In this document: piece by piece, positions 1-10,038 of the stretch
Layout of the letters: each line of letters starts with the position of its first letter
Position numbering within the stretch: position 1 is the stretch's first letter
Origin: Pseudomonas sp. RC10
GTDB taxonomy: Bacteria; Pseudomonadota; Gammaproteobacteria; Pseudomonadales; Pseudomonadaceae
DNA: 64,000 nt
NCBI RefSeq assembly: GCF_038397775.1
Contig: NZ_CP151650.1
Location: 4,030,001-4,094,000 of the forward strand
Reading direction: 5' to 3'
Program-made: the position numbers and the translations under genes
The notes under the pieces: model-generated
Seen by the model: the letters and a program-made list of their open reading frames with translations, nothing else
What the model was told of the DNA's origin: nothing
The model's database searches: none

Positions 1-165
1 CGCGCCGCCATCCTGCGCATCGGCGCGAAACAGGAAGGCATCGTACGCCACGAGCGGATCATGCCCGACGGCCGCAAGCGCTATTCCGTGCGGTTCAGCG
101 TCATCGATGACGAGTGGCCCGAGGTGAAAGCCATGCTGCGGGCGAACATGGCGCGCTTCAGCTGA
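1..165 (+). CDS. GNAT family N-acetyltransferase, C-terminal end (partial)
   Basis: The window opens inside this gene; 54 residues are visible before the TGA at 163-165. The segment starting RAAILRIGAKQEG, followed by a charged loop (MPDGRKR) and FSVIDDEWPEVK, is the typical tail of the RimJ/RimL-like GNAT group (COG1670): the part after the acetyl-CoA pyrophosphate loop, with the usual closing beta strands. GNAT enzymes move an acetyl group from acetyl-CoA to an amine, here of unknown identity; small molecules or protein N-termini are both possible. Family assignment is fairly safe, substrate is not. The N-terminus lies outside the window. Confidence 0.75.
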   Translation, partial: RAAILRIGAKQEGIVRHERIMPDGRKRYSVRFSVIDDEWPEVKAMLRANMARFS

Positions 166-206
166 GGTTTACTCGTTTGGCGTGACACACCCGAGCCGGT
201 TGCGGG

Positions 207-234
207 TTGATCTGAAACCGGTTTCAGGTATAAC
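207..234 (+). promoter_or_regulatory. Promoter with PtxS-type palindromic operator for the downstream MFS gene
   Basis: A -35-like TTGATC (207-212) and a -10-like TATAAC (229-234) are 16 bp apart. The spacer begins with the perfect 14-bp palindrome TGAAACCGGTTTCA (213-226). That sequence is the published operator of PtxS, the LacI-family 2-ketogluconate repressor of Pseudomonas. A repressor bound here would occlude RNA polymerase. No ptxS or kgu gene is visible in this window, so the regulator must act in trans, or another LacI-family protein uses the same core. Confidence 0.7.
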
Positions 235-268
235 AGGATGTTTCTTCTCTCAAGCGCCGCGTTCCCTA

Positions 269-1483
269 ATGACTCACACCCCTGACACCCCACACAACTT
301 TCACATGGGCTGGCTGCTGTTCGCGCTGGCCATGGGTGCGTTCGCCATCGGCACCACCGAATTTGCTTCGATGACGTTGTTGCCCTTCATCGCCGGCGAC
401 TTCCAGACCACCCAGCCGCTGGCCGGCCACGCCATCAGCGCCTATGCACTGGGCGTGGTGGTGGGCTCACCGGTGATCATGGTGCTCGGCGTCCGGTTGC
501 CACGGCGTGCGCTGCTGGTGGGCCTCGCGGCGTTCATCGGCATCGCCAATGCCCTGAGCGCCATCGCCCCCTCGCTGCCCTGGCTGGTGTTCTTCCGGTT
601 TCTCAGCGGCTTTCCCCATGGCGCGTATTTTGGCGTCGCCATGTTGCTGGCCGCGTCTCTGGTGCCGAAGAATCAACGGGCCCAAGCGGTTTCACGGGTG
701 TTTCTCGGCCTGACCATCGCCACCATCGTCGGCGTGCCGTTCGCCACCTGGATCGGCCAGACCGTGGGCTGGCGTTGGGGCCTGGCGGTGGTCGCGATAC
801 TTGCCGCGATCACTGCCGTGCTGATCCGCACCCTCGCCCCCGACTCGCCCGCCCAGGCCGACGCCAGCCCGCTGCGTGAACTCGGCGCACTGCGCTCGCG
901 TCAGGTCTGGCTCACCTTGGGCATTGCCGGGATCGGTTTTGGCGGCGTGTTCTGCGTCTACACCTACCTGGCCGCGACGCTGATCGAAGTCACCAAGACC
1001 TCGGACTTCATGATCCCGGTGGTGATGGCTGTATTTGGCGTGGGCACCACGGTCGGCAATCTGGTCTGCGGCTGGGCAGCGGACCGCGCCACCATGCGCT
1101 CGGCGGGCATCTCGCTGGGCTTCACCGCATTGGTATTGGCGCTCTACCCTTCGGCCACCGATAACCTCTGGCTACTGATACCGCTGGTGTTTTTCATCGG
1201 CTGTGGCGTCGGGCTGGCGGCCATTCTGCAAACCCGCCTGATGGACGTCGCGCCCCATGCGCAATCGTTGGCGGGGGCATTGGTGCAGAGCGCCTTTAAC
1301 CTGGCGAACGCTATCGGCCCGTGGGTCGGTGGCCTGGTGATTTCAGCCGGAATGGGACTGCCCGCCACCGGCTATGCCGCTGCGGCGCTGACGCTGGGCG
1401 GTCTGGGAATGTGGTACTGGGCAATCACCGATGCCCGCGCCAGCGCGCAGCGATTCGACCGCCAAGCGGCCGGGGAATCCTGA
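269..1483 (+). CDS. MFS transporter, DHA1 (AraJ/sugar-efflux-like) family
   Basis: 404 residues, the usual size for a 12-helix major facilitator. The first helix reads LLFALAMGAFAIGTTEF, and the early TTEFASMTLLPFIAGDF stretch is characteristic of the DHA1 exporters grouped with AraJ, CmlA-like and purine efflux proteins (COG2814). It should sit in the inner membrane and export a small solute using the proton gradient. The ATG at 269 is preferred over the frame's first ATG at 182 because 182 lies upstream of the promoter; the ATG at 305 is an alternative. The PtxS-type operator suggests repression relieved by a sugar acid, which would fit a sugar or drug exporter. The substrate cannot be read from sequence. 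Confidence 0.85.
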   Translation: MTHTPDTPHNFHMGWLLFALAMGAFAIGTTEFASMTLLPFIAGDFQTTQPLAGHAISAYALGVVVGSPVIMVLGVRLPRRALLVGLAAFIGIANALSAIAPSLPWLVFFRFLSGFPHGAYFGVAMLLAASLVPKNQRAQAVSRVFLGLTIATIVGVPFATWIGQTVGWRWGLAVVAILAAITAVLIRTLAPDSPAQADASPLRELGALRSRQVWLTLGIAGIGFGGVFCVYTYLAATLIEVTKTSDFMIPVVMAVFGVGTTVGNLVCGWAADRATMRSAGISLGFTALVLALYPSATDNLWLLIPLVFFIGCGVGLAAILQTRLMDVAPHAQSLAGALVQSAFNLANAIGPWVGGLVISAGMGLPATGYAAAALTLGGLGMWYWAITDARASAQRFDRQAAGES

Positions 1484-1545
1484 CTCGGCAAGCCCCCGGT
1501 CACGACCGTGCGTCATCGTGTCACCGCCCGGTGGGCTGAAAAACC

Positions 1546-1573
1546 TTGTCCGCCTCGCTCGCGCAGGCATAAT
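1546..1573 (+). promoter_or_regulatory. Sigma70-like promoter of the marR-type gene
   Basis: TTGTCC (1546-1551) and CATAAT (1568-1573) with a 16-bp spacer lie about 35 bp before the preferred start codon. The position is consistent with transcription starting near 1580 and a short leader without a strong ribosome-binding site. Confidence 0.5.
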
Positions 1574-1607
1574 CGGTCCACCCTTTGCATTGAATGAGTA
1601 CCCCGTA

Positions 1608-2096
1608 TTGAAACGCGTGACCTCCTGCTCAGATACCGTTGCGCCCAGCAGTTGTGCCAACGGCTCGGTGCGCCGGGCTTCCCGCCGTCTGGGGCAGATC
1701 TATGACGAAGCCTTTACTGACTGCGGCCTGAAAGCCACTCAGTACTCTCTGCTGTCGCAGATCGCACGCAGTGGCCAGCCCAAGATGCGCGACCTCGCGC
1801 AGGCGCTGGTCATGGACCTCTCCGCCTTGGGCCATACGCTCAAGCCGCTGGTGCGCGACGGTCTGGTGGAATTGCAGGTGGATGAGACGGACCGCCGCAG
1901 TCGCCGGGTGCTCCTGACCCAGGCCGGTCAGGAAAAGTACGCACAGGCGCGCAAGGTTTCGGAGCGGGTTCAGCAGGTTTTCGACAAGACCTTCGGCGTC
2001 GAAGAGACAGTGAAGCTGCGTCAGGCGCTGGACTTCATTGCTTCAGAGAGCTTTGCGCAGTCGTTGCTGGGTGAGTTGCAGGCCAGCGAAGCCTGA
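1608..2096 (+). CDS. MarR family winged-helix transcriptional regulator
   Basis: 162 residues when started at TTG 1608; the open frame extends back to 1431 but that part overlaps the end of the MFS gene and crosses the likely promoter, so it is not used. The core contains the MarR order: helices around RRLGQIYDEAF, the recognition region (MRDLAQALVMDLSALGHTLKPL) and the wing with the DETDRRSRRVLLT signature, where the D-x-R-S-R-x-V pattern is the family hallmark. MarR proteins are dimeric, often repress a neighbouring efflux gene and release DNA on binding phenolic ligands. Here the likeliest target is the MFS gene just upstream, transcribed in the same direction. Confidence 0.85.
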   Translation: MKRVTSCSDTVAPSSCANGSVRRASRRLGQIYDEAFTDCGLKATQYSLLSQIARSGQPKMRDLAQALVMDLSALGHTLKPLVRDGLVELQVDETDRRSRRVLLTQAGQEKYAQARKVSERVQQVFDKTFGVEETVKLRQALDFIASESFAQSLLGELQASEA

Positions 2097-2113
2097 CGGC
2101 GAACTCACCGCCG

Positions 2114-2314
2114 TCATGAGTCCTCTGGCTCATCCGGGGTCGGGAACAAGGTGTCGACCTTGTGCCGGTTCGACACCCGTACCGGCGCCATCGCGGCGGA
2201 CTCGGCCAGTTTGGTGGCCATGTCCCAGTGGCGGGCCTCCTGCCCCTCGGGTCGGCCCTCTGTCTCCCAAATCAGTTGCGCCAGTTGACGAACAGCCTCT
2301 TCGTCGACATTCAT
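2114..2314 (-). CDS. DUF2934 family small protein
   Basis: 66 residues starting at the ATG at 2314, which has a strong AGGGGGG ribosome-binding site 7 bp upstream. The central segment VRQLAQLIWETEGRPEGQEARHW matches the DUF2934 pattern (R-x-x-A-x-x-I-W-x-x-E-G-x-P-x-G). Such proteins are short, soluble, of unknown function and frequent near stress genes in Pseudomonas. The frame runs open upstream to 2524, but that extension is arginine-rich and lacks family similarity that I can recognise, so it is treated as non-coding. Followed on the same strand side by the ElaB-like gene at 2538, which is transcribed before it. Confidence 0.7.
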   Translation of the reverse strand: MNVDEEAVRQLAQLIWETEGRPEGQEARHWDMATKLAESAAMAPVRVSNRHKVDTLFPTPDEPEDS

Positions 2315-2537
2315 GCACCGCCCCCCTAGGTATTTCTGCAGTTCGTCGCCCGGCGTCAAATAGACGCCGAGGCCTCCCGCGGTGACCACACTGGGCGAGC
2401 CATAGACCAGCCAGTACCGGGGAGAAAATAGCCGCGCGCCCTCACACCGTTTGTAGGCGTTGGACAGCGAAAATCGGCCTCCTGGCCCTCTGCGCATTGT
2501 TGCGATACCGCGACCACGCATCACGACAGATCTCCTT

Positions 2538-2891
2538 TCAGGGTTGCCGGCGGTTGAGCAAAATGCTCACGACCAGGCCAACACCTGCTGCCGCCGCAAC
2601 GGCCGCCCAGGGGTTGGCCTTGACGAACACCTTGGCTTCATCGAGCGCACGGGTCAGCGGTGGTTGCTCAGGGAGGAAGTCACGTTCATACACCGTTTCA
2701 CCGCGTGTGGCAGCGTCTTTGAGAAACGCGATCAAACGGGCGTGGGCCTGACTCGTGCGGTCTTCGTGCAGGGCATCACCCGCCGCGAGCAACGCATTGG
2801 TTTCATTGATAAAGGTGTTGAGCTGTGCGCGGGTCTTCTCATAGAGGTCCTCGCTCAGGGTTTCGGTAAGGTTATCGATCATCTTGCTCAT
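2538..2891 (-). CDS. DUF883/ElaB-YqjD family ribosome- and membrane-associated protein
   Basis: 117 residues from the ATG at 2891. An amphipathic, probably coiled-coil N-terminal part (about residues 1-85, rich in E, K, Q) leads to a single C-terminal membrane helix, AKVFVKANPWAAVAAAAGV then GLVVSILLNRR. This VKANPWAAVAAAAGVGLLVG arrangement is the DUF883 signature of ElaB/YqjD, C-tail-anchored inner-membrane proteins linked to stationary-phase ribosome binding and stress. The longer frame to 2966 adds residues without family similarity. Together with the DUF2934 gene it forms a small general-stress pair. Confidence 0.85.
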   Translation of the reverse strand: MSKMIDNLTETLSEDLYEKTRAQLNTFINETNALLAAGDALHEDRTSQAHARLIAFLKDAATRGETVYERDFLPEQPPLTRALDEAKVFVKANPWAAVAAAAGVGLVVSILLNRRQP

Positions 2892-3002
2892 GGACGTTCC
2901 GTGTTCAAGGGGGGGTGAAAAAGGTTGACCGGTGCTCGGGATAATTCGTTCCGAAAGACTGAACAACCGTCGACACGTGTACAGGTTTAACGTGTCGAGG
3001 GC

Positions 3003-3584
3003 TTATCCGAGTGTCGCGTCGTCGTTCAAAACGCGCTTCGGCTCTGTGAATGGATCGCCGTTTTCCCGACTCGAATCCTGCGTCAGCCATTTCTTGAACC
3101 GGGCCGGACTGCCGGTATACAGCGCATTCGCCGGAACGTCCGCGTTCACCACGCTGTTGGCGCCAATCACGCTGTTCTCGCCAATGCTGATGCCCGGCAG
3201 CACCACCGTACCCGCTCCGATCCACACGTTCGCGCCGATGCTGATCGGGGCGGAGCGCGTGTGGCTGTGGCGCAGCGCCGGGTTCAAGTCATGGGTAGTG
3301 GTGCAAAGGCGCACTTGCGGCCCGAGCATCGCGTCGGCGCCGATGGTAATGCCTGCCTGATCCAGAAAGACGCAACCGGCGTTGATCAAAACGTTCTTGC
3401 CCAAGGTGATGCGGCCGCGTTCGAAATAGAACGGTGGGCGGATGACCGCATTGCCCGCAGTCACAACGCCCGTCTTGCTTAAAAGACGATTGCTTTTCTT
3501 CTTGCCGAGGTCGTGAGTGCTGAGCAGCCGTGTGTACTCGGCCGGTTTGAGATGTTTTTTGAGGTTATACAGCCACAGCATCAT
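3003..3584 (-). CDS. Left-handed beta-helix acyltransferase (maltose/serine O-acetyltransferase-like)
   Basis: 193 residues. Repeated hexapeptide turns ([LIV]-G-x-x-x-x), for example ITLGKNVLINAGCVF, ITIGADAMLGPQV, ISIGANVWIGAGT and VVLPGISIGENSVIG, form the left-handed parallel beta-helix of COG0110. The H in CTTTHDLNPALR corresponds to the catalytic histidine region of maltose/galactoside acetyltransferases, and the closing VPANALYTGSPARF is the usual C-terminal cap. It is expected to form a cytoplasmic trimer transferring an acetyl or acyl group from acyl-CoA to a sugar hydroxyl or other acceptor. The acceptor is not evident. Two adjacent ATG codons (3584 and 3581) could both serve as start. 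It appears monocistronic. Confidence 0.85.
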   Translation of the reverse strand: MMLWLYNLKKHLKPAEYTRLLSTHDLGKKKSNRLLSKTGVVTAGNAVIRPPFYFERGRITLGKNVLINAGCVFLDQAGITIGADAMLGPQVRLCTTTHDLNPALRHSHTRSAPISIGANVWIGAGTVVLPGISIGENSVIGANSVVNADVPANALYTGSPARFKKWLTQDSSRENGDPFTEPKRVLNDDATLG

Positions 3585-3699
3585 GGGGTTCGGTCACGTG
3601 AGAAAGGGGATCGCCTGCCCAGTATTGAGCGCCGTCGTGATTCTAGCGCGTTGCCGAAAAGCCGTATGGAATGCTTGCGCGTTGCCGCTGTACAGAATG

Positions 3700-3726
3700 A
3701 AAAAGCCCGACACAGGGGTCGGGCTT
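3700..3726 (-). terminator. Rho-independent terminator
   Basis: On the minus strand the sequence forms a perfect 9-bp stem (AAGCCCGAC / GTCGGGCTT) with a short CCCCTG-type loop, followed by a T-run (the A-run 3700-3704 on plus). It lies 45 bp past the stop of the minus-strand gene at 3770. Confidence 0.8.
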
Positions 3727-3769
3727 CACTGAGCACTGACAAACTACGCACGGCCAGGCGCGGTTCGGG

Positions 3770-4063
3770 CTAGATGCCCCGACCGCCGAGCGACGGTTTC
3801 GAATCATCCCGGTTCGACCGATCCGCCGACGGCACTGGGTCATTGCTGGTCCGGGCCGGGTGCAATGGGTCAACGGCGGGATCGGAAGCGTCTGGGGATT
3901 CTGGATCGAATCCCAGATCAGGGTCGATCTTGCGCGGTGTTTCACCTGAAGTGGGTTCAGCCGGGCGAGTGCCAGCGCGATGATCGAAACCGGTCTCGTT
4001 GTCGGCCTGGCTGTTCACGCCTTTCTGCGAAACGTTGCCGGGCGCGTCGGGATTCATCTCCAT
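3770..4063 (-). CDS. Small acidic, intrinsically disordered protein of unknown function
   Basis: 97 residues, very rich in D, P, S, G, E and N, with no hydrophobic core: an expected disordered soluble protein. I do not recognise a domain. The ribosome-binding site GGAG sits about 9 bp upstream of the ATG at 4063 (an in-frame ATG two codons later is an alternative), and a strong terminator follows, which argues for a real gene. Short D/P-rich proteins of this style occur next to stress genes in Pseudomonas genomes, but no function should be assumed. Confidence 0.6.
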   Translation of the reverse strand: MEMNPDAPGNVSQKGVNSQADNETGFDHRAGTRPAEPTSGETPRKIDPDLGFDPESPDASDPAVDPLHPARTSNDPVPSADRSNRDDSKPSLGGRGI

Positions 4064-4395
4064 CTCGATTCTCCATCCTCAAGGCATGGGATATCCACGC
4101 TCATACCTATCGGAAACGCCCGGCATCCAGGAGTGCCGCAAGATGGACGAATGGCACCAACAGGCCCGAAAGGTCGCAAACCGGCACGTCAAGGTCGGCC
4201 CTGTATCCTTAAGTATGATGGCAATCAGCTACGCTCCCGCTCACTATGGAGGCTGGCTGTGAGCCAAGCCAACCGATGTGTCGTCAAACCGAGGATGCCC
4301 ACGGGACACGCTGGTGCTGTGAAAGCGGACGGACGTAGAGGTCAACGGATCGGTGACCACTGACTGCTTCAGAACGTACACACCAGAGGCCCATA
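4064..4395. other. Intergenic region without a recognisable gene
   Basis: About 330 bp between the disordered-protein gene (minus) and the small plus-strand gene at 4396. Short open frames exist but none has a convincing ribosome-binding site or family resemblance. It must contain the promoters of both flanking genes; I could not assign them with confidence. Confidence 0.5.
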
Positions 4396-6298
<1,903 letters not shown>

Positions 6299-7492
6299 TC
6301 AGCTCAGATACCGTTCCACCAGACGTGCCCAATACGCCGCGCCAATGGGCAGGTTCTTGTCATTGAAGTCGTACGCCGGGTTGTGAACCATGCAGCCGTC
6401 TTCTCCCACGCCATTGCCCAGCCGCAGAAAGCATCCGGGCCGCTGTTCCAGCATGTAAGCGAAGTCTTCGCTGGACATGAGCTGGTCAGCGTGGGGAATG
6501 ATGTGCGCGTCGCCCACCAGTTCACGGGCAACCTGCAAGGCGAACTCGGTTTCAGCGGGCGTGTTGTCGATCACCGGGTAGCCTTCCATGTAATCGATGG
6601 TCGCCGTGGCCCCGTAGCTGCTGGCCTGCGCGTGAACCAGCGCTTGCACACGTTCCTTCAACAGCGCGCGCACGGGCTTGCTGAACGAACGAATGCTCAG
6701 CTCCAGATAGGCGCTGTTGGAGATGACGTTGTTGGCCACCCCCGCCTGCAACAAACCGACGGTGACCACCGCAGGTTCTACCGGATTGACGTTGCGCGCG
6801 ACGACGGTCTGCAGCGCCATGACGATGCTCGACGCCACCACGATGGGGTCCACCGTCAGGTGTGGTCGGGCCGCGTGACCACCGTGGCCGTGCACGGTGA
6901 TCGCCACTTTGTCGCTCGCCGACATGAACGCACCACTGCGAAACAGAAAGGTACCCGGCGCCTCTCCCGGATGGTTGTGAAGGCCGAACACGGCGTCGCA
7001 GGGAAAGCGCTCGAACAGCCCGTCTTTCACCATGCGCTGCGCGCCGCTGTCGAAGCCCTTCTCCTCGGCAGGCTGGAAATACAGGTGAACCGTTCCGGTG
7101 AAATTCCGGGTGCGCGCCAGGTATTCAGCCGCCCCCAGCAACATAGTGGTGTGACCGTCGTGACCGCAGGCGTGCATGGTTCCCGCATGAACACTGGCGT
7201 AAGGCAGGCCAGTCTGCTCGGTCAGCGGCAAGGCATCCATGTCCGCCCGAAGGCCGATACGCTTGCCACTGCCCACCGTCAACGTGCCGACGACGCCGGT
7301 TTCGCCAACGCCTTCAGTGACGTCATACCCCCACGCGCGCAACTTGCCAGCCACCAGCGCGGCGGTTTCGAACTCTTCATAGGCCATTTCAGGGTGCTGG
7401 TGAATATGGCGGCGTATCCGGGTCAGCTCATCCGTCATGGGCTGGAGGTCGTCGATTTCGCAGTAATGGGGTTCAGTGTTCATCCGAAACAT
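6299..7492 (-). CDS. M20 family amidohydrolase (hippurate hydrolase / N-acyl-amino-acid deacylase type)
   Basis: About 397 residues. Metal-site motifs of the M20D/IAP amidohydrolases are in order: RADMDALPLTEQ, MHACGHDGHTTMLLG, FQPAEE and the dimerisation-domain HGHGGHAARPH, with the C-terminal SSEDFAYMLE. These enzymes use two divalent metals (here via Cys, His, Glu and Asp ligands) to hydrolyse N-acyl amino acids such as hippurate, indole-3-acetyl- or other conjugates in the cytoplasm. The gene follows an ACS-family MFS permease by 39 bp on the same strand, so uptake and hydrolysis of an acylated amino acid is likely. The ATG at 7483 is a plausible alternative start. Confidence 0.9.
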   Translation of the reverse strand: MFRMNTEPHYCEIDDLQPMTDELTRIRRHIHQHPEMAYEEFETAALVAGKLRAWGYDVTEGVGETGVVGTLTVGSGKRIGLRADMDALPLTEQTGLPYASVHAGTMHACGHDGHTTMLLGAAEYLARTRNFTGTVHLYFQPAEEKGFDSGAQRMVKDGLFERFPCDAVFGLHNHPGEAPGTFLFRSGAFMSASDKVAITVHGHGGHAARPHLTVDPIVVASSIVMALQTVVARNVNPVEPAVVTVGLLQAGVANNVISNSAYLELSIRSFSKPVRALLKERVQALVHAQASSYGATATIDYMEGYPVIDNTPAETEFALQVARELVGDAHIIPHADQLMSSEDFAYMLEQRPGCFLRLGNGVGEDGCMVHNPAYDFNDKNLPIGAAYWARLVERYLS

Positions 7493-7531
7493 ACCTGACG
7501 ATAAGAAATGAAAGTGCGTGAATCATGCCGA

Positions 7532-8857
7532 TCACGGCGCATCGGGTTGAGGCATCACAGGCGCTGGCAAACGCAGGGCCAGCGTGCAGACACCGCCAAT
7601 GACCAACAGCGCCGCCATCGCGGCCATCCCGGTGACAAACGAACCCGTGAGGGTTTTCAGGAACCCGATGATGGACGGGCTGACAAAGCCGCCGAACGCG
7701 CCGATGCTGTTGATCAACGCAATGCCACCCGCCGCCGCAGTGCCTTTCAGGTAGGTCGAAGGCCTCGCCCAGAACACGGCATAAGCGGCATAGGTCGATA
7801 AGGTCGCCAACGTGATGCTCCCCAAAGCGAGCGGCAGGTTGCCGCTGCTGAAACCGGTCAGGACTAGCCCTCCGGCCCCCATGAACGCTGGCACCGCGCC
7901 GTGCCATCGGCGCTCGCTGAGCCGGTCGGAGCGCCGGGCGTTGATCATCATTGCCACGATGGCGGCGCTGTACGGAATGACCGAGTACAGCCCGATGTCG
8001 ACAATGTCCTTCACGCCCGCATCCCGCAGCAGGGTCGGCAACCAGAAGCTGACCGTATAAAGCCCGCAGATGAGGCAGAAGTAAATCAGCGCCATCACAT
8101 AAATCCGCCAGTCCTTCAACGCCGCCGCAAAGGTGTGCTGTTTCGACGGCGGCGTCTGTTCGAGATCGTTCGCCAACCACTGCTTTTCTTCTGTGCTCAG
8201 CCACGGCGCCTGGGCGGGTGAATCACTCAAAAAGAAGTACGCGACCACCCCCAAGAGAATGCATGGCGCCCCCTCCAGGATGAACATCCATTGCCAGCCT
8301 TCAAGCCCCTGGGCCCCGGCGAAGGCCTGCATGATCCAGGTGGACAACGGCCCGCCGACGATATTCGACACCGGCCCCGCCAACAACACGCACGCCATGA
8401 CCTGCGCCCGGCGTTTGCCGGAAAACCACAGCGTCAGGTAGAGGATCATGCCGGGGGCGAATCCAGCCTCGAATACCCCGAGAAAGAAACGCAATACGTA
8501 AAAGGTGGTGCTGTCATGGACGAACAGCATCGACGTCGAGGCCACGCCCCACAACAGCATGATGCGGCTGAGGGTCTTGCGAATCCCCACCCGCGCCAGC
8601 CACAGGTTGCTTGGCACTTCGAACATCACATAGCCAATGAAGAAAATCCCGGCGGCCAGCCCGTACGCGGCATCGGTCAGACCGAACTCCTGCTGCATCG
8701 CGATCTTGGCGTAACTGATGTTGACCCGATCCAGATAGGCCAGCGAATAACACAGCAACAGGAACGGCAGCAGCCGCCAACTGATCTTGCGGTACATCCT
8801 GCCCAAAGCCCCGTCATCCGGGGGTGACACGGTAATCAGCGTTGCGGCGTAAGCCAT
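7532..8857 (-). CDS. MFS transporter, anion:cation symporter (ACS) family
   Basis: 441 residues from the ATG at 8857 with GAGGA 7 bp upstream; the frame continues to 9001 but crosses the promoter. YSLAYLDRVNISYAKI in helix 1 and PSNLWLARVGIRKTL in the first cytoplasmic loop are classic ACS family features shared with phthalate, tartrate, hexuronate and 4-hydroxyphenylacetate permeases. It should import an organic anion with protons. The M20 hydrolase gene lies directly downstream, suggesting the cargo is its N-acylated substrate, and the divergent LysR gene at 9021 is the likely regulator. Confidence 0.9.
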   Translation of the reverse strand: MAYAATLITVSPPDDGALGRMYRKISWRLLPFLLLCYSLAYLDRVNISYAKIAMQQEFGLTDAAYGLAAGIFFIGYVMFEVPSNLWLARVGIRKTLSRIMLLWGVASTSMLFVHDSTTFYVLRFFLGVFEAGFAPGMILYLTLWFSGKRRAQVMACVLLAGPVSNIVGGPLSTWIMQAFAGAQGLEGWQWMFILEGAPCILLGVVAYFFLSDSPAQAPWLSTEEKQWLANDLEQTPPSKQHTFAAALKDWRIYVMALIYFCLICGLYTVSFWLPTLLRDAGVKDIVDIGLYSVIPYSAAIVAMMINARRSDRLSERRWHGAVPAFMGAGGLVLTGFSSGNLPLALGSITLATLSTYAAYAVFWARPSTYLKGTAAAGGIALINSIGAFGGFVSPSIIGFLKTLTGSFVTGMAAMAALLVIGGVCTLALRLPAPVMPQPDAP

Positions 8858-8935
8858 GGTGATGTCCTCGAACACTCTGCGTTGTTGTTCTTGTTGTCTG
8901 GAACCGATGAGCTTGGCATCGCCCGATTGACACAA

Positions 8936-8964
8936 AGTATGAGAAGGATGAAGACTGCGAACAA
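8936..8964 (-). promoter_or_regulatory. Promoter of the MFS - amidohydrolase operon
   Basis: On the minus strand TTGTTC (8964-8959) and CATACT (8941-8936) are 17 bp apart, about 80 bp before the MFS start codon. The adjoining ATTGCTATTG-type sequence, between this promoter and the divergent LysR gene, is a candidate LysR binding site. Confidence 0.5.
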
Positions 8965-9020
8965 TAGCAATACTCGCTGACGAGCGTTGCCTTTTAGTCA
9001 ACGGTAAGGAGACGCCGACA

Positions 9021-9929
9021 GTGCAACGAATTGGCCTGAGTGAACGACGTTTGCACTACTTTCTCGCCGTGGCAGAAACCGGCTCGATACGCGGCGCGGC
9101 AGACCATCTGAATGTCGAAGCGTCGGTGGTCAGCCGGCAAATTCATCAGCTCGAAAGCGAGCTGGGTGTGCAATTGCTCCAGCGCCACGGCCGAGGCGTC
9201 ATTCCGACCGAAGCCGCCGAGCTGGTGATCAACCATTGCCGCGAACGACGCTCCAGTGAAACGCTGCTGCTGACCCAGATTTCTGAACTGCAGGGGCTGG
9301 AGCGTGGCGAAATTCATATCGTTGCAGGGGAAGGTTTTCGCGAGGAATTGGTGCGCTGGGTGCTTCAGGATTTCTGCCAGCAACACCCCAAGCTGAAGGT
9401 GACGCTGGAATTCGCCAACGCCGTGGACACCGTGCGCATGCTCGCCAACGATCAGGCCCACCTCGGCCTGGCGTATCGCCCGCCCATCGACCCGGCCGTG
9501 CGCACCGTCATGCAACGCAAACAGCCCATGTGCGTGATCGCCTGGCCTGGCCATCCCCTGACCCGGAAGAAACAGCCGCTGGCCCTGAGCGACGTCTGCC
9601 CCTATCCGGTGGGGATGATGTCCAACGGCTTTGGCCTGAGCAACCTGGTCAAACTGGCGCAGTACCACGACCGTGTGCAGTTCGAATCCAGCCTGGTGAC
9701 CAACTCCATCGCCACCCTGAAAAGCTACGTGAAGGCTCAGCTTGGCGTGACTTTTCTTTCGTCCCACGCCGTGGCAGATGAAGTCGCGGACGGCAGCCTT
9801 GTCGCGCTCCGCACCCGTAGCGAGGTGTTCGAAACCGCAGAGGCGCACATGCTGGTGCGCGCCGATCGGCAGCCATCGGTGGCGGTCGAGCGGCTCTTGC
9901 AAATGCTTGAGGAGAAGGCGCTGTTTTGA
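9021..9929 (+). CDS. LysR family transcriptional regulator
   Basis: 302 residues, GTG start with AAGGAG 10 bp upstream. The N-terminal winged helix (RRLHYFLAVAETGSIRGAA, then VEASVVSRQIHQLESELGV) is the LysR DNA-binding signature, followed by the linker helix and a periplasmic-binding-protein-like effector domain from about residue 92. It is divergent from the MFS - M20 hydrolase operon, the usual LysR geometry, and so probably activates that operon in response to the imported conjugate or its product. A possible second target is the ssuA-like operon downstream, which carries a dyad of LysR type. Confidence 0.9.
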   Translation: MQRIGLSERRLHYFLAVAETGSIRGAADHLNVEASVVSRQIHQLESELGVQLLQRHGRGVIPTEAAELVINHCRERRSSETLLLTQISELQGLERGEIHIVAGEGFREELVRWVLQDFCQQHPKLKVTLEFANAVDTVRMLANDQAHLGLAYRPPIDPAVRTVMQRKQPMCVIAWPGHPLTRKKQPLALSDVCPYPVGMMSNGFGLSNLVKLAQYHDRVQFESSLVTNSIATLKSYVKAQLGVTFLSSHAVADEVADGSLVALRTRSEVFETAEAHMLVRADRQPSVAVERLLQMLEEKALF

Positions 9930-9952
9930 GCGTTCCGGTGGTCCGTTGAACC

Positions 9953-9968
9953 CACATAAGCTTATGTG
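9953..9968. promoter_or_regulatory. 16-bp perfect palindrome upstream of the ssuA-like operon
   Basis: CACATAAGCTTATGTG is perfectly self-complementary. The ATAAnnTTAT core resembles LysR-type recognition sites, such as those used by CysB/Cbl-like sulfur regulators. It is 70 bp before the start of the binding-protein gene, suited to activation or repression of that operon. Confidence 0.55.
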
Positions 9969-10038
9969 TATTGGGTATTTACGGTGCGTCGCCCGGACTG
10001 GATACCCTGACGCCCCTTCCCTTTCATAAGCGTGAACC

